The position numbers and the translations under genes were made by a program. From positions 1 through 33,884 of the forward strand of contig JAAZMN010000075.1 of assembly GCA_012798795.1 (NCBI GenBank): a DNA stretch of 33,884 nt. Reading direction: 5' to 3'. Under the pieces are notes generated by a model. It was not told the origin of the DNA. It ran no database searches and saw only the letters and a program-made list of their open reading frames with translations. Origin of the DNA: Bacillota bacterium. GTDB taxonomy: Bacteria > Bacillota > Limnochordia > Darwinibacteriales > DTU012. Positions 1-6,130 of the stretch are shown in pieces. How positions within the stretch are numbered: position 1 is the first letter of the stretch; each line of letters starts with the position of its first letter.

Positions 1-848
1 GTGTTAATCTTATGAATTACTTCTTGAATAACCCAATCGGGAGTAGAAGCACCGGCAGTTATTCCGATTTTTTTTACTGCATCACCTAATATAATTCGCT
101 CATCTAATTCAGCACTGTTTTCAATTAATATTGTTTTTTCACAGTTCTCTCTGGATATTTCAAACAGTTTTTTCGTGTTTGAGCTGTGTTTACCACCTAT
201 AACAATCATTAGATCAACCTGCCGCGAAACCTCAACTGCACTCTGCTGTCTTTCTTTAGTTGCACTGCAAATAGTATTAAAAGCTTCTACTTCAGCACAT
301 CGTTTAGAAACAGCTGTCACAACCTGTTCAAAATTGTCCGCTTTTTCAGTTGTCTGAGCTACTATGCATACTTTTTGCCCAAGCCTGACATCATCTAGTT
401 CATTACCATCCCGAACTATAACTGCTGAATTATCACACCAGCCATTAATGCCGATCACTTCCGGATGCTTTTTATTGCCAACAATGATAATCTGATAACC
501 CAGAGAATGATATTTCTGTACCTTTTTATGAATAGTACTTACATAAGGACAAGTTGCATCTACTACTTTAGCACCGGTTTCATTTATTTTTTCTATCACA
601 TCCGGAGTAACTCCATGAGACCGCAATACTATAACATCATTTGCACTTAATTCGTCTATCTGGGCCAAATTGATGTCCTTGATATTGTGCGCCTCTAAAT
701 GTTCTATCACGTCATTATTATGAATAAGCGGTCCTAAAGTACTAACTTTTACGCCTTTAGTATAATAGTATTTGACTACCATATCCACAGCACGCTTAAC
801 CCCAAAACAAAATCCGGAGTTTTTAGCCAAAATAATCTCTTTATCCAT
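1..848 (-). CDS. ispH: 4-hydroxy-3-methylbut-2-enyl diphosphate reductase, C-terminus cut by window edge
   Basis: This is the last enzyme of the MEP isoprenoid pathway, an iron-sulfur reductase that makes IPP and DMAPP from HMBPP in the cytoplasm. Translating the minus strand from ATG at 848 gives about 282 residues with no stop before base 1. The N-terminus MDKEIILAKNSGFCFGVKRA carries the first cluster cysteine. Next come LGPLIHNNDV, RSHGV and DATCP (second cysteine), then NTICSATKERQ (third cysteine) and GASTPDWVIQEVI. The start has a GGAGGTAG Shine-Dalgarno 5 nt upstream. About 282 residues is already nearly a full IspH, and the frame stays open. The missing part could be a few residues or the S1-repeat extension fused to IspH in some Clostridia; the window cannot tell. 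It lies 43 nt downstream of niaX and may be cotranscribed with it. Confidence 0.95.
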   Translation of the reverse strand, partial: MDKEIILAKNSGFCFGVKRAVDMVVKYYYTKGVKVSTLGPLIHNNDVIEHLEAHNIKDINLAQIDELSANDVIVLRSHGVTPDVIEKINETGAKVVDATCPYVSTIHKKVQKYHSLGYQIIIVGNKKHPEVIGINGWCDNSAVIVRDGNELDDVRLGQKVCIVAQTTEKADNFEQVVTAVSKRCAEVEAFNTICSATKERQQSAVEVSRQVDLMIVIGGKHSSNTKKLFEISRENCEKTILIENSAELDERIILGDAVKKIGITAGASTPDWVIQEVIHKIN

Positions 849-891
849 AATCTACCTCCGAGGCCGCTGTTTACACCGCAAACCAACTAAA

Positions 892-1410
892 TCAATTTTC
901 CGCTGAGATAAGTTCATTCAGAGGAAGGCCTGCTTTAGCTAAACTTCCCTTTAATGCAAGGGCAATTACAGAGTCAACACTATGGTGTAAAATGGTTCCG
1001 ACTCCAACAACGATAAAAGCTTGATATAAATCAAAGCCAAGCGGTATTACCACCAATGCTTCGCCAAGAGCATGGGGAACAGCGGTTAATGCCAAAACAA
1101 CCCAAGACTTCTTACCATTTCTGAAAAGCTTAGCACCAATCACTCCAAAAATTATGTGAACAGCTGCACGTATAGCCACAACTGGCCCCAGAGTAACAAA
1201 AAAACCGAATGCTGAACCAATACCAACCAAAGTCGCTACCCAAGGGCTGATAAACATGGCCAACATAGTAGGAACATGGCTACCTAAAGTAGCTGAAAAC
1301 GGCGGAATATATACCTGCAGCCAACCTTTAAAAACTGTCGGTATGAGAATTGCCAGCGCTGCCAATAATGAACCGTAAACTAATTCTTGCACCTGTAATC
1401 GAGATTTCAT
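892..1410 (-). CDS. niaX: Niacin ECF transporter S component (NiaX-like)
   Basis: This 172-residue, very hydrophobic protein has about six predicted membrane spans and no ATP-binding motif, as expected for the substrate-binding subunit of an energy-coupling-factor vitamin transporter. Family-like segments include LGSHVPTMLAMFISPW near residues 42-57 and VAIRAAVHIIFGVIGAKLF near 78-96. It would work in the cytoplasmic membrane with a shared EcfA/EcfT module encoded elsewhere. The ATG at 1410 has GGAGGCG upstream. The gene is divergent from niaR, the niacin-responsive repressor, across a long palindrome, which strongly supports niacin or nicotinamide as the substrate. The specific assignment rests on this context and on remembered NiaX sequence character. 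A different S component is possible but less likely. Confidence 0.8.
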   Translation of the reverse strand: MKSRLQVQELVYGSLLAALAILIPTVFKGWLQVYIPPFSATLGSHVPTMLAMFISPWVATLVGIGSAFGFFVTLGPVVAIRAAVHIIFGVIGAKLFRNGKKSWVVLALTAVPHALGEALVVIPLGFDLYQAFIVVGVGTILHHSVDSVIALALKGSLAKAGLPLNELISAEN

Positions 1411-1449
1411 CCCATTCGCCTCCGCATTTGAATCTATTGCTTAGCTGTT

Positions 1450-1505
1450 ATTTTAACAGAAATATTGTCAGCTGTCTATACACCTGACAATATTTATTGT
1501 AAAAT
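1450..1505. promoter_or_regulatory. Divergent niaX/niaR promoters with shared NiaR palindromic operator
   Basis: A near-perfect inverted repeat spans 1460-1495. The half-sites AAATATTGTCAGCTGT and ACACCTGACAATATTT are separated by CTAT and differ from perfect symmetry at one position. Two face-to-face promoters have their -35 boxes inside it. On the plus strand (niaR) TATACA 1477-1482 and TAAAAT 1500-1505 are 17 nt apart. On the minus strand (niaX) TAGACA 1473-1478 and TAAAAT 1450-1455 are also 17 nt apart. A repressor bound to the palindrome would cover both -35 boxes, giving corepression of niaX and autorepression of niaR. Binding by NiaR is inferred from position. Confidence 0.85.
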
Positions 1506-1569
1506 AAAGGGAAAAATATTCTTTAAGCGAATGAAATCTTAAGTACATTCACAAAGAAAGGTGATTTAT

Positions 1570-2091
1570 ATGAGCAGTATAAAAAGACGTCAAGCTATTC
1601 TCAACCACCTCAAACATGCCAAACAACCAATAACCGGCGGACAACTGAGTAAATTATTCAACGTATCCAGACAAATAATAGTTGCCGATATTGCCTTACT
1701 ACGGGCAAAGGGAGCAGATATTATCGGTACACCCCAAGGATACATATATAATATTACAAGCTCACCTAGCTTCCAACAAAAAATTGCAGCAATACACTCA
1801 AACAGCCATGAGCAAATCCGCGAGGAATTAACCATAATCGTAGATAATGGAGCATCAATCCAAGATGTAATTGTTGAGCATCCCTTGTATGGCGAGATTA
1901 CGGCCAGCCTTCACATTTATTCCAGACATGATGTAGACAGATTTATTGAAAAACTAGCTAAATCCAACGCCGAACCGTTACTGGTTCTTACAGACGGACT
2001 CCATTTACATACTATAACTGCAGAAAATTTAGAAACACTGACCACAGTTAAGCAGATTTTAGCTGAAAAAGGTTATTTGGCTTTAGACTAA
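1570..2091 (+). CDS. niaR: Niacin-responsive transcriptional repressor NiaR (HTH + 3H domain)
   Basis: A 173-residue cytoplasmic repressor that, in the known family, binds DNA when niacin is bound and represses NAD-precursor uptake or synthesis genes. Residues about 3-55 form a DeoR/HTH_11-type winged helix (KRRQAILNHLKHAKQPITGG, then LFNVSRQIIVADIALLRAKG and IIGTPQGY). The rest is the 3H domain with its conserved histidines in VEHPLYGEI and DGLHLHTI. The ATG at 1570 is preferred because AAAGGTGA ends about 4 nt upstream; the in-frame GTG at 1561 lies within that Shine-Dalgarno. It is divergent from niaX and its own promoter sits on the shared operator. Its stop codon directly abuts the mgtE stop on the other strand, with no visible terminator between them. 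Confidence 0.93.
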   Translation: MSSIKRRQAILNHLKHAKQPITGGQLSKLFNVSRQIIVADIALLRAKGADIIGTPQGYIYNITSSPSFQQKIAAIHSNSHEQIREELTIIVDNGASIQDVIVEHPLYGEITASLHIYSRHDVDRFIEKLAKSNAEPLLVLTDGLHLHTITAENLETLTTVKQILAEKGYLALD

Positions 2092-3423
2092 TCAAAGACC
2101 TAAATACCATGTGGCGATGGAAAAATAAATCAGTACACCGGCAATATCTGCAATTGATGTTACCAATGGCCCACTGGCGGCTGCCGGATCAATATTGATC
2201 CGGTCGAATATAAATGGAAGCAGCATACCAATTAAACTGCCGATTATAACAACAATAGCCATGGACAGCGAAACTATAATTGCAAGATCCATACCGCCTC
2301 TGTAAAAACCTAGCACTGATACAGCCAGTGCCATACATATACCAAGAGAAATAGAAACCATAACTTCCTTTTTTAAAAGGTCAAACCAATCTTCCGTATC
2401 TACATCGCCTAAAGCCAGTGCACGAATCATCAAAGCAGCTGATTGAGAACCGGCATTCCCAGCACTGTCAATAAGCAGCGGCAGGAAAAAAACTAAGGAA
2501 ATCACTGATTGAATTGTCTCTTCAAAACTGGCAATCCCTGCACCTGAAAATATATTTACAAATACCAATATAAGCAGCCAGGGAAGCCGCTTCTTTATCA
2601 ATAATGAAGGACTGGCATTAAGTATAGTAGTGTCAAGTTCACCTACTGTTGCCATTTTATGTAAATCCTCTGTATATTCCTCATCAACAACATCCATAAT
2701 ATCGTCAACGGTAATAATTCCTACTAAGCGATTTTCATGATCCGTTACCGGCATTGCCAAAAAGTTATATTTCTTAAACAGTTCAGCCGCTCTTTCTTGA
2801 TTATCCAATGTTGTTACTGAAATTACATCCCGATGCATAATATCTTCAATCTTCTCGGTTAACGAATGCAGCACCAAATCTTTAAGGGTAACGATTCCTT
2901 CCAAATGCCGCTCATGATCCATTACATAACAAGTATAAACAGTTTCTTTCTCTAAGGCAGTGGCTCTAATTTTGCTTAACGCCTCTTCAACCGTCATTTC
3001 CTTTCTCAAACTGACAAATTCAATAGTCATTACACTTCCGGCAGAATCGTCAGGATAATTGAGAAACTGATTAATTAATTTTCGTTTCGATTCCGGAGTG
3101 TTAATGAGAATTCTCTTAACAACATTAGCCGGCATTTCTTCAAGAAAGTCGATCATATCATCAAAAAACAATTCATTTACAATTTCTTGAAGTTCTTTTT
3201 CATGAACTAATCTTGAGATTGACCCCTTACTGTCAGAGCTTAAAAATGAAAACACATCAACTGCTAATTCCTTAGGCAATAACCTAAATACCAGCAGACC
3301 GCTCTTAGAATCTAATTCATCAATAATTTCAGCAATATCCGGTGCTTTTAGTTCAAGCAGTGCTTCTTTTAACAAAACATATTCCTTGTCGTCCAGCAGT
3401 GACATAATCTGATCAAATTTCAT
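2092..3423 (-). CDS. mgtE: Magnesium transporter MgtE
   Basis: A 443-residue Mg2+ channel/transporter of the cytoplasmic membrane, close to the usual family length. The cytoplasmic N domain covers roughly residues 1-125. A tandem CBS pair covers about 130-250 (PDDSAGSVMTIEFVSL, then EDIMHRDVISVTT and GIITVDDIMDVVDEE). Five membrane helices fill about 280-443. Family signatures are DSAGNAGSQSAALMIRALALG in the first half of the membrane domain and NIDPAAASGPLVTSIADIAG near 410-429, containing the pore aspartate. The CBS and N domains gate the pore by sensing intracellular Mg2+. The ATG at 3423 has AGGAGGA at 3431-3437, 7 nt away. Expression is controlled by the upstream M-box and probably by a leader ORF and hairpin described separately. 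Confidence 0.97.
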   Translation of the reverse strand: MKFDQIMSLLDDKEYVLLKEALLELKAPDIAEIIDELDSKSGLLVFRLLPKELAVDVFSFLSSDSKGSISRLVHEKELQEIVNELFFDDMIDFLEEMPANVVKRILINTPESKRKLINQFLNYPDDSAGSVMTIEFVSLRKEMTVEEALSKIRATALEKETVYTCYVMDHERHLEGIVTLKDLVLHSLTEKIEDIMHRDVISVTTLDNQERAAELFKKYNFLAMPVTDHENRLVGIITVDDIMDVVDEEYTEDLHKMATVGELDTTILNASPSLLIKKRLPWLLILVFVNIFSGAGIASFEETIQSVISLVFFLPLLIDSAGNAGSQSAALMIRALALGDVDTEDWFDLLKKEVMVSISLGICMALAVSVLGFYRGGMDLAIIVSLSMAIVVIIGSLIGMLLPFIFDRINIDPAAASGPLVTSIADIAGVLIYFSIATWYLGL

Positions 3424-3430
3424 GATAAAT

Positions 3431-3494
3431 TCCTCCTTCTCTTCTATTTTAGGAGGAGCTGCCGTAGATGATTATACAGATAGTCCTCCTAAAA
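3431..3494 (-). promoter_or_regulatory. Candidate translational switch hairpin in front of mgtE
   Basis: On the minus strand the left arm TTTTAGGAGGA (3484-3494) is an 11-nt perfect match to the right arm TCCTCCTAAAA (3447-3457), with a 26-nt loop. The left arm lies inside the last codons of the leader ORF 3472-3534. The right arm sequence TCCTCCT can alternatively pair over 7 bp with AGGAGGA at 3431-3437, which is the mgtE Shine-Dalgarno. The two pairings exclude each other. In the more stable one the mgtE Shine-Dalgarno is free. If a ribosome occupies the left arm, the right arm could sequester it. The complementarity is visible; the switching is inference. Confidence 0.6.
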
Positions 3495-3534
3495 GTATTC
3501 TGATCATAAATTGTCGTTTAGGACCTGAATCCAT
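3472..3534 (-). CDS. Leader peptide ORF between M-box terminator and mgtE (20 aa)
   Basis: ATG at 3534 opens a 20-codon frame, MDSGPKRQFM followed by IRILLGGLSV, ending in TAA at 3472. It is preceded by a strong GGAGGTGG (3539-3546) whose core sits 7 nt from the ATG. That Shine-Dalgarno begins just after the T-tract of the riboswitch terminator, so only read-through transcripts would translate it. The end of the frame overlaps the left arm of the hairpin that can compete for the mgtE Shine-Dalgarno. I know of no named family. The basic PKRQ stretch and hydrophobic tail could be a stalling sequence or only coincidence. The strength and spacing of the ribosome binding site are the main evidence that it is real. 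Confidence 0.55.
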   Translation of the reverse strand: MDSGPKRQFMIRILLGGLSV

Positions 3535-3546
3535 ATAACCACCTCC

Positions 3547-3585
3547 ACAAAATAAAAACCTTACTCATAAATTACGAGTAAAGGT
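3547..3585 (-). terminator. Intrinsic terminator of the mgtE M-box riboswitch
   Basis: On the minus strand the stem ACCTTTACTCGTAA / TTATGAGTAAGGT (3558-3585) has one bulge and a G-T wobble and is followed by TTTTTATTTTG. The ascending arm contains TACTCGT (3574-3580), exactly complementary to ACGAGTA at 3622-3628 at the 3' end of the aptamer region. That pairing is the natural antiterminator. In the known mechanism Mg2+ binding ties up the aptamer strand and lets the terminator form. Confidence 0.85.
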
Positions 3586-3599
3586 AATTATAATCAGCA

Positions 3600-3775
3600 A
3601 AAATATATCTGACATTCTCCCTACTCGTGACAGCTTTGACTCCATACAACGTAAGGGCTAACCCTAGCTACATTAAATAACACCTTAATCCGATGTTACC
3701 TGCTAACCCTTTAGCATCTCTCGATATTGCAGGGCAGTAGCATATTTTTGTATAGTAATCTCACCTAACTGGTTT
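3600..3775 (-). promoter_or_regulatory. M-box (ykoK leader) magnesium riboswitch aptamer
   Basis: Read on the minus strand, the region upstream of mgtE contains the conserved M-box start GTTAGGTGAG (3760-3769), then TATACAAAAATATGCTACTG with CCCTGCAA (3727-3759). Further on are GATGCTAAAGGGTTAGCAGG (about 3702-3721) and the AAGGTGTTATTTAATGTAGC region. The order and spacing follow the class. It lies between a good promoter and an intrinsic terminator and precedes a Mg2+ transporter, the canonical target. The exact outer boundaries are estimates. Confidence 0.93.
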
Positions 3776-3789
3776 TTGGTTCCTATTAC

Positions 3790-3817
3790 ATTATAATGCA
3801 ATTACAGCAATTTGCAA
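3790..3817 (-). promoter_or_regulatory. Sigma-A-type promoter of the mgtE riboswitch transcript
   Basis: On the minus strand TTGCAA (3812-3817) and TATAAT (3790-3795) are 16 nt apart. A start near 3783 would place the M-box core about 15 nt into the transcript. The 3535-3919 stretch between genes is thus accounted for by this promoter, the riboswitch, the terminator and the leader of the divergent gene at 3920. I see no clear promoter for that divergent gene. Confidence 0.8.
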
Positions 3818-3919
3818 ATCATTTTCCCAAAATACCGGAATTAAGCATCAATTATTTTTTTATAACACATACTAACATTAAATAATTAAGTACAAGATTA
3901 CAAAGAAAGGAATATTACA

Positions 3920-4966
3920 GTGGACAAAATTAGAATAGCAATTATCGGAACCGGCATGGCATTTGAGCGGTTACACTACCCAGTATTTCGACAACTTAGC
4001 GATAAATTTGAAATTGTCGCTATATGTGATCAAGACCGGGAAAAGCTGGAAAAATGGCGCACCAATCTAGGATTAAAACCTGAAGATGCTTATACTGATT
4101 TTAAAGATATGCTGGTTCGCAGCGATGTAGACGCCTTTGATATATTAGTACCAATTGAACTAAACTTTAAAATTGCTGAAGCGGTTGCCCGTAGCAATAA
4201 ACCGTTTATCTTAGAAAAGCCTCTTGCGCCGACTCAAGAACAAGCTAATGCCGCCCGCAAACTAACAAAAAAATTTAATGTTCCAGTTATGGTAGCGGAA
4301 AACTATCGATACAATGAAGAAAATAATATTATTCGAGACCTAGTCCGCACTAAAGAAATAGGCGATGTTTTCTATTTCATTAAGAACAAAGTAATGGATT
4401 TTCCACAGGATATGCTTAAAGACGACTTTGCAGCTGCCGAGTGGAGGCAGCATCCCGAATTCCCCGGTGGAACTGTCTTCGATACAGGTGTACATGATAT
4501 TGCAGGATTACGGCATATTTTCGGAGCAGTTGATTTTGTTCATGCAGTTGCCCTACCCCAAAAAGCCGACTTTGCTCCTTACAGTGCTATCCAAGTCAAC
4601 CTGAGTTTTAAAACCGGAGTGATCGGACAATTTTCATTTTTTTCAGCAGGCGAAGAAATGCAGCGCCCCCTAATTGGACTGAGAATTTTCGGCAGCACTG
4701 GCATGATTTATCTTGAAGAAGCTACCTGTGGCACGATTAATGTAGCATATAATGACGGAAATAGTAAACAAATTCCATATGAACCAGACAAAGGCTTTTA
4801 TAATGAAATGCTCAATTTTTATAAAGCTGCAATTGGAGAAGAACCATTGTCAGTAACTCCGGAAATGGAATTTGGAGATGCAGATACTATGTTTGCCATT
4901 CTTAAATCAGCCCGAACAAACAGAATAGTTAAAGTAGACAAAACAAGAGAGTATGAATTCGTATAA
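3920..4966 (+). CDS. Gfo/Idh/MocA family NAD(P)-dependent oxidoreductase
   Basis: A 348-residue cytoplasmic dehydrogenase of the sugar/inositol oxidoreductase family. The N-terminal Rossmann fold begins KIRIAIIGTGMAFERLHYPV with the dinucleotide-binding GTGMA. The family motif EKPLAP (about residues 94-99) carries the lysine normally near the active site. AENYRYNEEN and GGTVFDTGVHDIAGLRHIFG (about 183-202) carry the catalytic-type aspartate and histidine. The C-terminal half is the usual alpha/beta sheet domain. The substrate cannot be deduced; sugars, sugar acids, inositols and biliverdin are all known in the family. The start is GTG at 3920 after GAAAGGAAT. It appears monocistronic, ending in a strong terminator at 4985-5022. 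Confidence 0.9.
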   Translation: MDKIRIAIIGTGMAFERLHYPVFRQLSDKFEIVAICDQDREKLEKWRTNLGLKPEDAYTDFKDMLVRSDVDAFDILVPIELNFKIAEAVARSNKPFILEKPLAPTQEQANAARKLTKKFNVPVMVAENYRYNEENNIIRDLVRTKEIGDVFYFIKNKVMDFPQDMLKDDFAAAEWRQHPEFPGGTVFDTGVHDIAGLRHIFGAVDFVHAVALPQKADFAPYSAIQVNLSFKTGVIGQFSFFSAGEEMQRPLIGLRIFGSTGMIYLEEATCGTINVAYNDGNSKQIPYEPDKGFYNEMLNFYKAAIGEEPLSVTPEMEFGDADTMFAILKSARTNRIVKVDKTREYEFV

Positions 4967-4984
4967 ACAAATTATCTCAGCAAT

Positions 4985-5022
4985 AATAAGGCTGTCGGAA
5001 TCACGATACCGACAGCCTTATT
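4985..5022. terminator. Bidirectional terminator between oxidoreductase and ykuS
   Basis: A 14-bp perfect stem, AATAAGGCTGTCGG (4985-4998) and CCGACAGCCTTATT (5009-5022), has a 10-nt loop and is flanked by T-rich sequence on the plus strand (TATATTTA) and ATTATTG on the minus strand. It sits between two convergent genes and can end both transcripts. Confidence 0.9.
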
Positions 5023-5027
5023 TATAT

Positions 5028-5273
5028 TTAGTGTCTGATCTTTAATGCTTTTTCAACTTCATTTACTACTTGATCTGCACTTAAACCCGATGCATCAATA
5101 ATATGAGCTTCAGTATCGATGGTTTGATCTCCAAAACGATTTTTAGCCATGCCGCTGATAACAACTACATCCGCGTCTTGAAATCTAGAATCTAAATCCA
5201 AAACTTGATACCCTTGAGATTCGAGAGCTTGTCTTATATTAGTTAAGCTTTCATCCACAGCTATATTTCGAAT
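5028..5273 (-). CDS. ykuS: YkuS-family (UPF0180) small protein, probable ATT start
   Basis: A small cytoplasmic protein of unknown function. The sequence after GTG at 5258 (DESLTNIRQALESQGYQVL, later QTIDTEAHIIDASGLSADQV) matches the YkuS family pattern. That GTG lies 25 nt from the only good Shine-Dalgarno (GGAGGT, 5283-5288). Extending the frame to ATT at 5273 adds five residues, giving (M)RNIAVDESLTN, with GGAGG 10 nt upstream. The B. subtilis protein, as I remember it, begins MARIGVENSLTD, so the ATT falls exactly where its Met lies. The call is therefore an AUU start with 81 residues. A standard gene finder would report 76 residues from 5258. No function is proposed. Confidence 0.85.
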   Translation of the reverse strand: MRNIAVDESLTNIRQALESQGYQVLDLDSRFQDADVVVISGMAKNRFGDQTIDTEAHIIDASGLSADQVVNEVEKALKIRH

Positions 5274-5343
5274 AACTAAATCACCTCCGGGAAATAAAAA
5301 ATGCTATTAACTTTACTTTCCCCAAAAAAGTGAGAAATATTTA

Positions 5344-5368
5344 AAGAAGTTAAAATAAGAAGTTAAAA
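5344..5368. repeat. Tandem 12-bp direct repeat upstream of ykuS and padR
   Basis: AAGAAGTTAAAA occurs twice (5344-5355 and 5357-5368) separated by one T, a 13-nt period. It lies in the divergent intergenic region between ykuS and the PadR regulator. It could be a regulator site or simple AT-rich slippage. Confidence 0.6.
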
Positions 5369-5387
5369 TCCAGCGGGAAGCACAATC

Positions 5388-5443
5388 ATTGTCAAATGGT
5401 TTATAATTTGTTATTGACAATAATGTATCTTCAACAGTATACT
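5388..5443 (+). promoter_or_regulatory. padR promoter with inverted repeat
   Basis: TTGACA (5414-5419) and TATACT (5438-5443) are 18 nt apart upstream of the PadR gene. The -35 box is part of the inverted repeat ATTGTCAA (5388-5395) / TTGACAAT (5414-5421), centre-to-centre 26 nt. A dimeric regulator binding there would block the promoter, and PadR proteins commonly autoregulate. Autoregulation here is inference. Confidence 0.55.
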
Positions 5444-5461
5444 AACAATAGAGGTGATGAC

Positions 5462-5815
5462 ATGAGCGAAGTCTCTGATTTAATCGCAAGTCTAACCCAG
5501 GAATTGAGGCGTGGAACTATTATCGTTGGAGTTTTGAGCCAATTATCAGAGCCGCAATACGGATATTCATTAGTTTCAATATTGGAAGAAAAAGGACTTC
5601 AGGTTGAATCTAATACTCTCTATCCTTTGCTGAGGAGATTAGAAAAGCAGAAGCTACTTAAAAGCGTGTGGGATACTAAAGAATCCAGACCGCGTAAATA
5701 TTATGTATTAACTGAAATGGGTACTGAAATCTTTGCCAGGCTTTGTATTGAGTGGAGAAATATGGCGGACAGTCTCGATAAACTGCTGGATGAATATGAA
5801 AATAACCGGTCTTAG
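5462..5815 (+). CDS. PadR family transcriptional regulator
   Basis: A 117-residue regulator with the PadR winged helix. LRRGTIIVGVLSQLSEPQYG and YSLVSILEEKGLQVE lead into the signature NTLYPLLRRLEKQKLLKS. The wing VWDTKESRPRKYYVLTEMG and a C-terminal dimerisation helix (ARLCIEWRNMADSLDKLLDE) follow. It would act as a DNA-binding dimer. The ATG at 5462 is chosen because AGAGGTGA lies 4 nt upstream; a longer in-frame start at 5396 lies upstream of the promoter boxes and is unlikely. Its stop overlaps the ylqH stop on the opposite strand by 4 nt. No target gene is evident beside it except possibly itself. Its inducer is unknown. Confidence 0.93.
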   Translation: MSEVSDLIASLTQELRRGTIIVGVLSQLSEPQYGYSLVSILEEKGLQVESNTLYPLLRRLEKQKLLKSVWDTKESRPRKYYVLTEMGTEIFARLCIEWRNMADSLDKLLDEYENNRS

Positions 5816-6117
5816 TCTTTATCTGTATTTGAACACTTAAGATCTTTCGCTGCTTGTCTATCAAGTTTATAGACAAATGCCAACACCACAGCTGCAGCTT
5901 CATAAAGCTCAGGTGGTATTTCTGAGCCTATATCTAAATTTATAAGTTGCTCTACCAAAGCAGGATCCTGATAAAGAGGAATATTATACTTTTTTGCTAA
6001 AGCGATAATATCATCAGCTATCAGGCGTACACCCTTTGCAGTTATTTCAGGACTGCTGTTAACACTAGGATCGTAGCGTAAAGCTGCTGCTTTATTATAC
6101 TCGTGTTTTTTGTTCAT
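5812..6117 (-). CDS. ylqH: FlhB C-terminal-domain homologue (YlqH-like)
   Basis: This 101-residue protein corresponds to the cytoplasmic C-terminal domain of the flagellar export switch protein FlhB, without its membrane part. KAAALRYDPSVNSSPEITAK and GVRLIADDIIALAKKYNIPL, then YQDPALVEQLINLDIGSEIP match the domain closely. The autocleavage NPTH loop of FlhB is replaced by NSSPEI, so self-cleavage is not expected. The ATG at 6117 has GAGGGGA upstream; the longer frame to 6174 lacks a ribosome site and overlaps the preceding gene. It lies 13 nt after the FliK-like gene, the ylqG-ylqH order known from Bacillus. The role of these solitary FlhB-C proteins is not settled; they may influence flagellar export. 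Confidence 0.9.
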   Translation of the reverse strand: MNKKHEYNKAAALRYDPSVNSSPEITAKGVRLIADDIIALAKKYNIPLYQDPALVEQLINLDIGSEIPPELYEAAAVVLAFVYKLDRQAAKDLKCSNTDKD

Positions 6118-6130
6118 AATAATCTTCCCC

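Noticed and set aside
175-650. Small plus-strand frames at 175-357 and 465-650
   Set aside because: They are antisense to the strongly conserved ispH coding sequence.
3920-4966. Specific inositol or glucose-fructose oxidoreductase call
   Set aside because: Only family-level motifs are visible and there is no substrate-informative neighbour.
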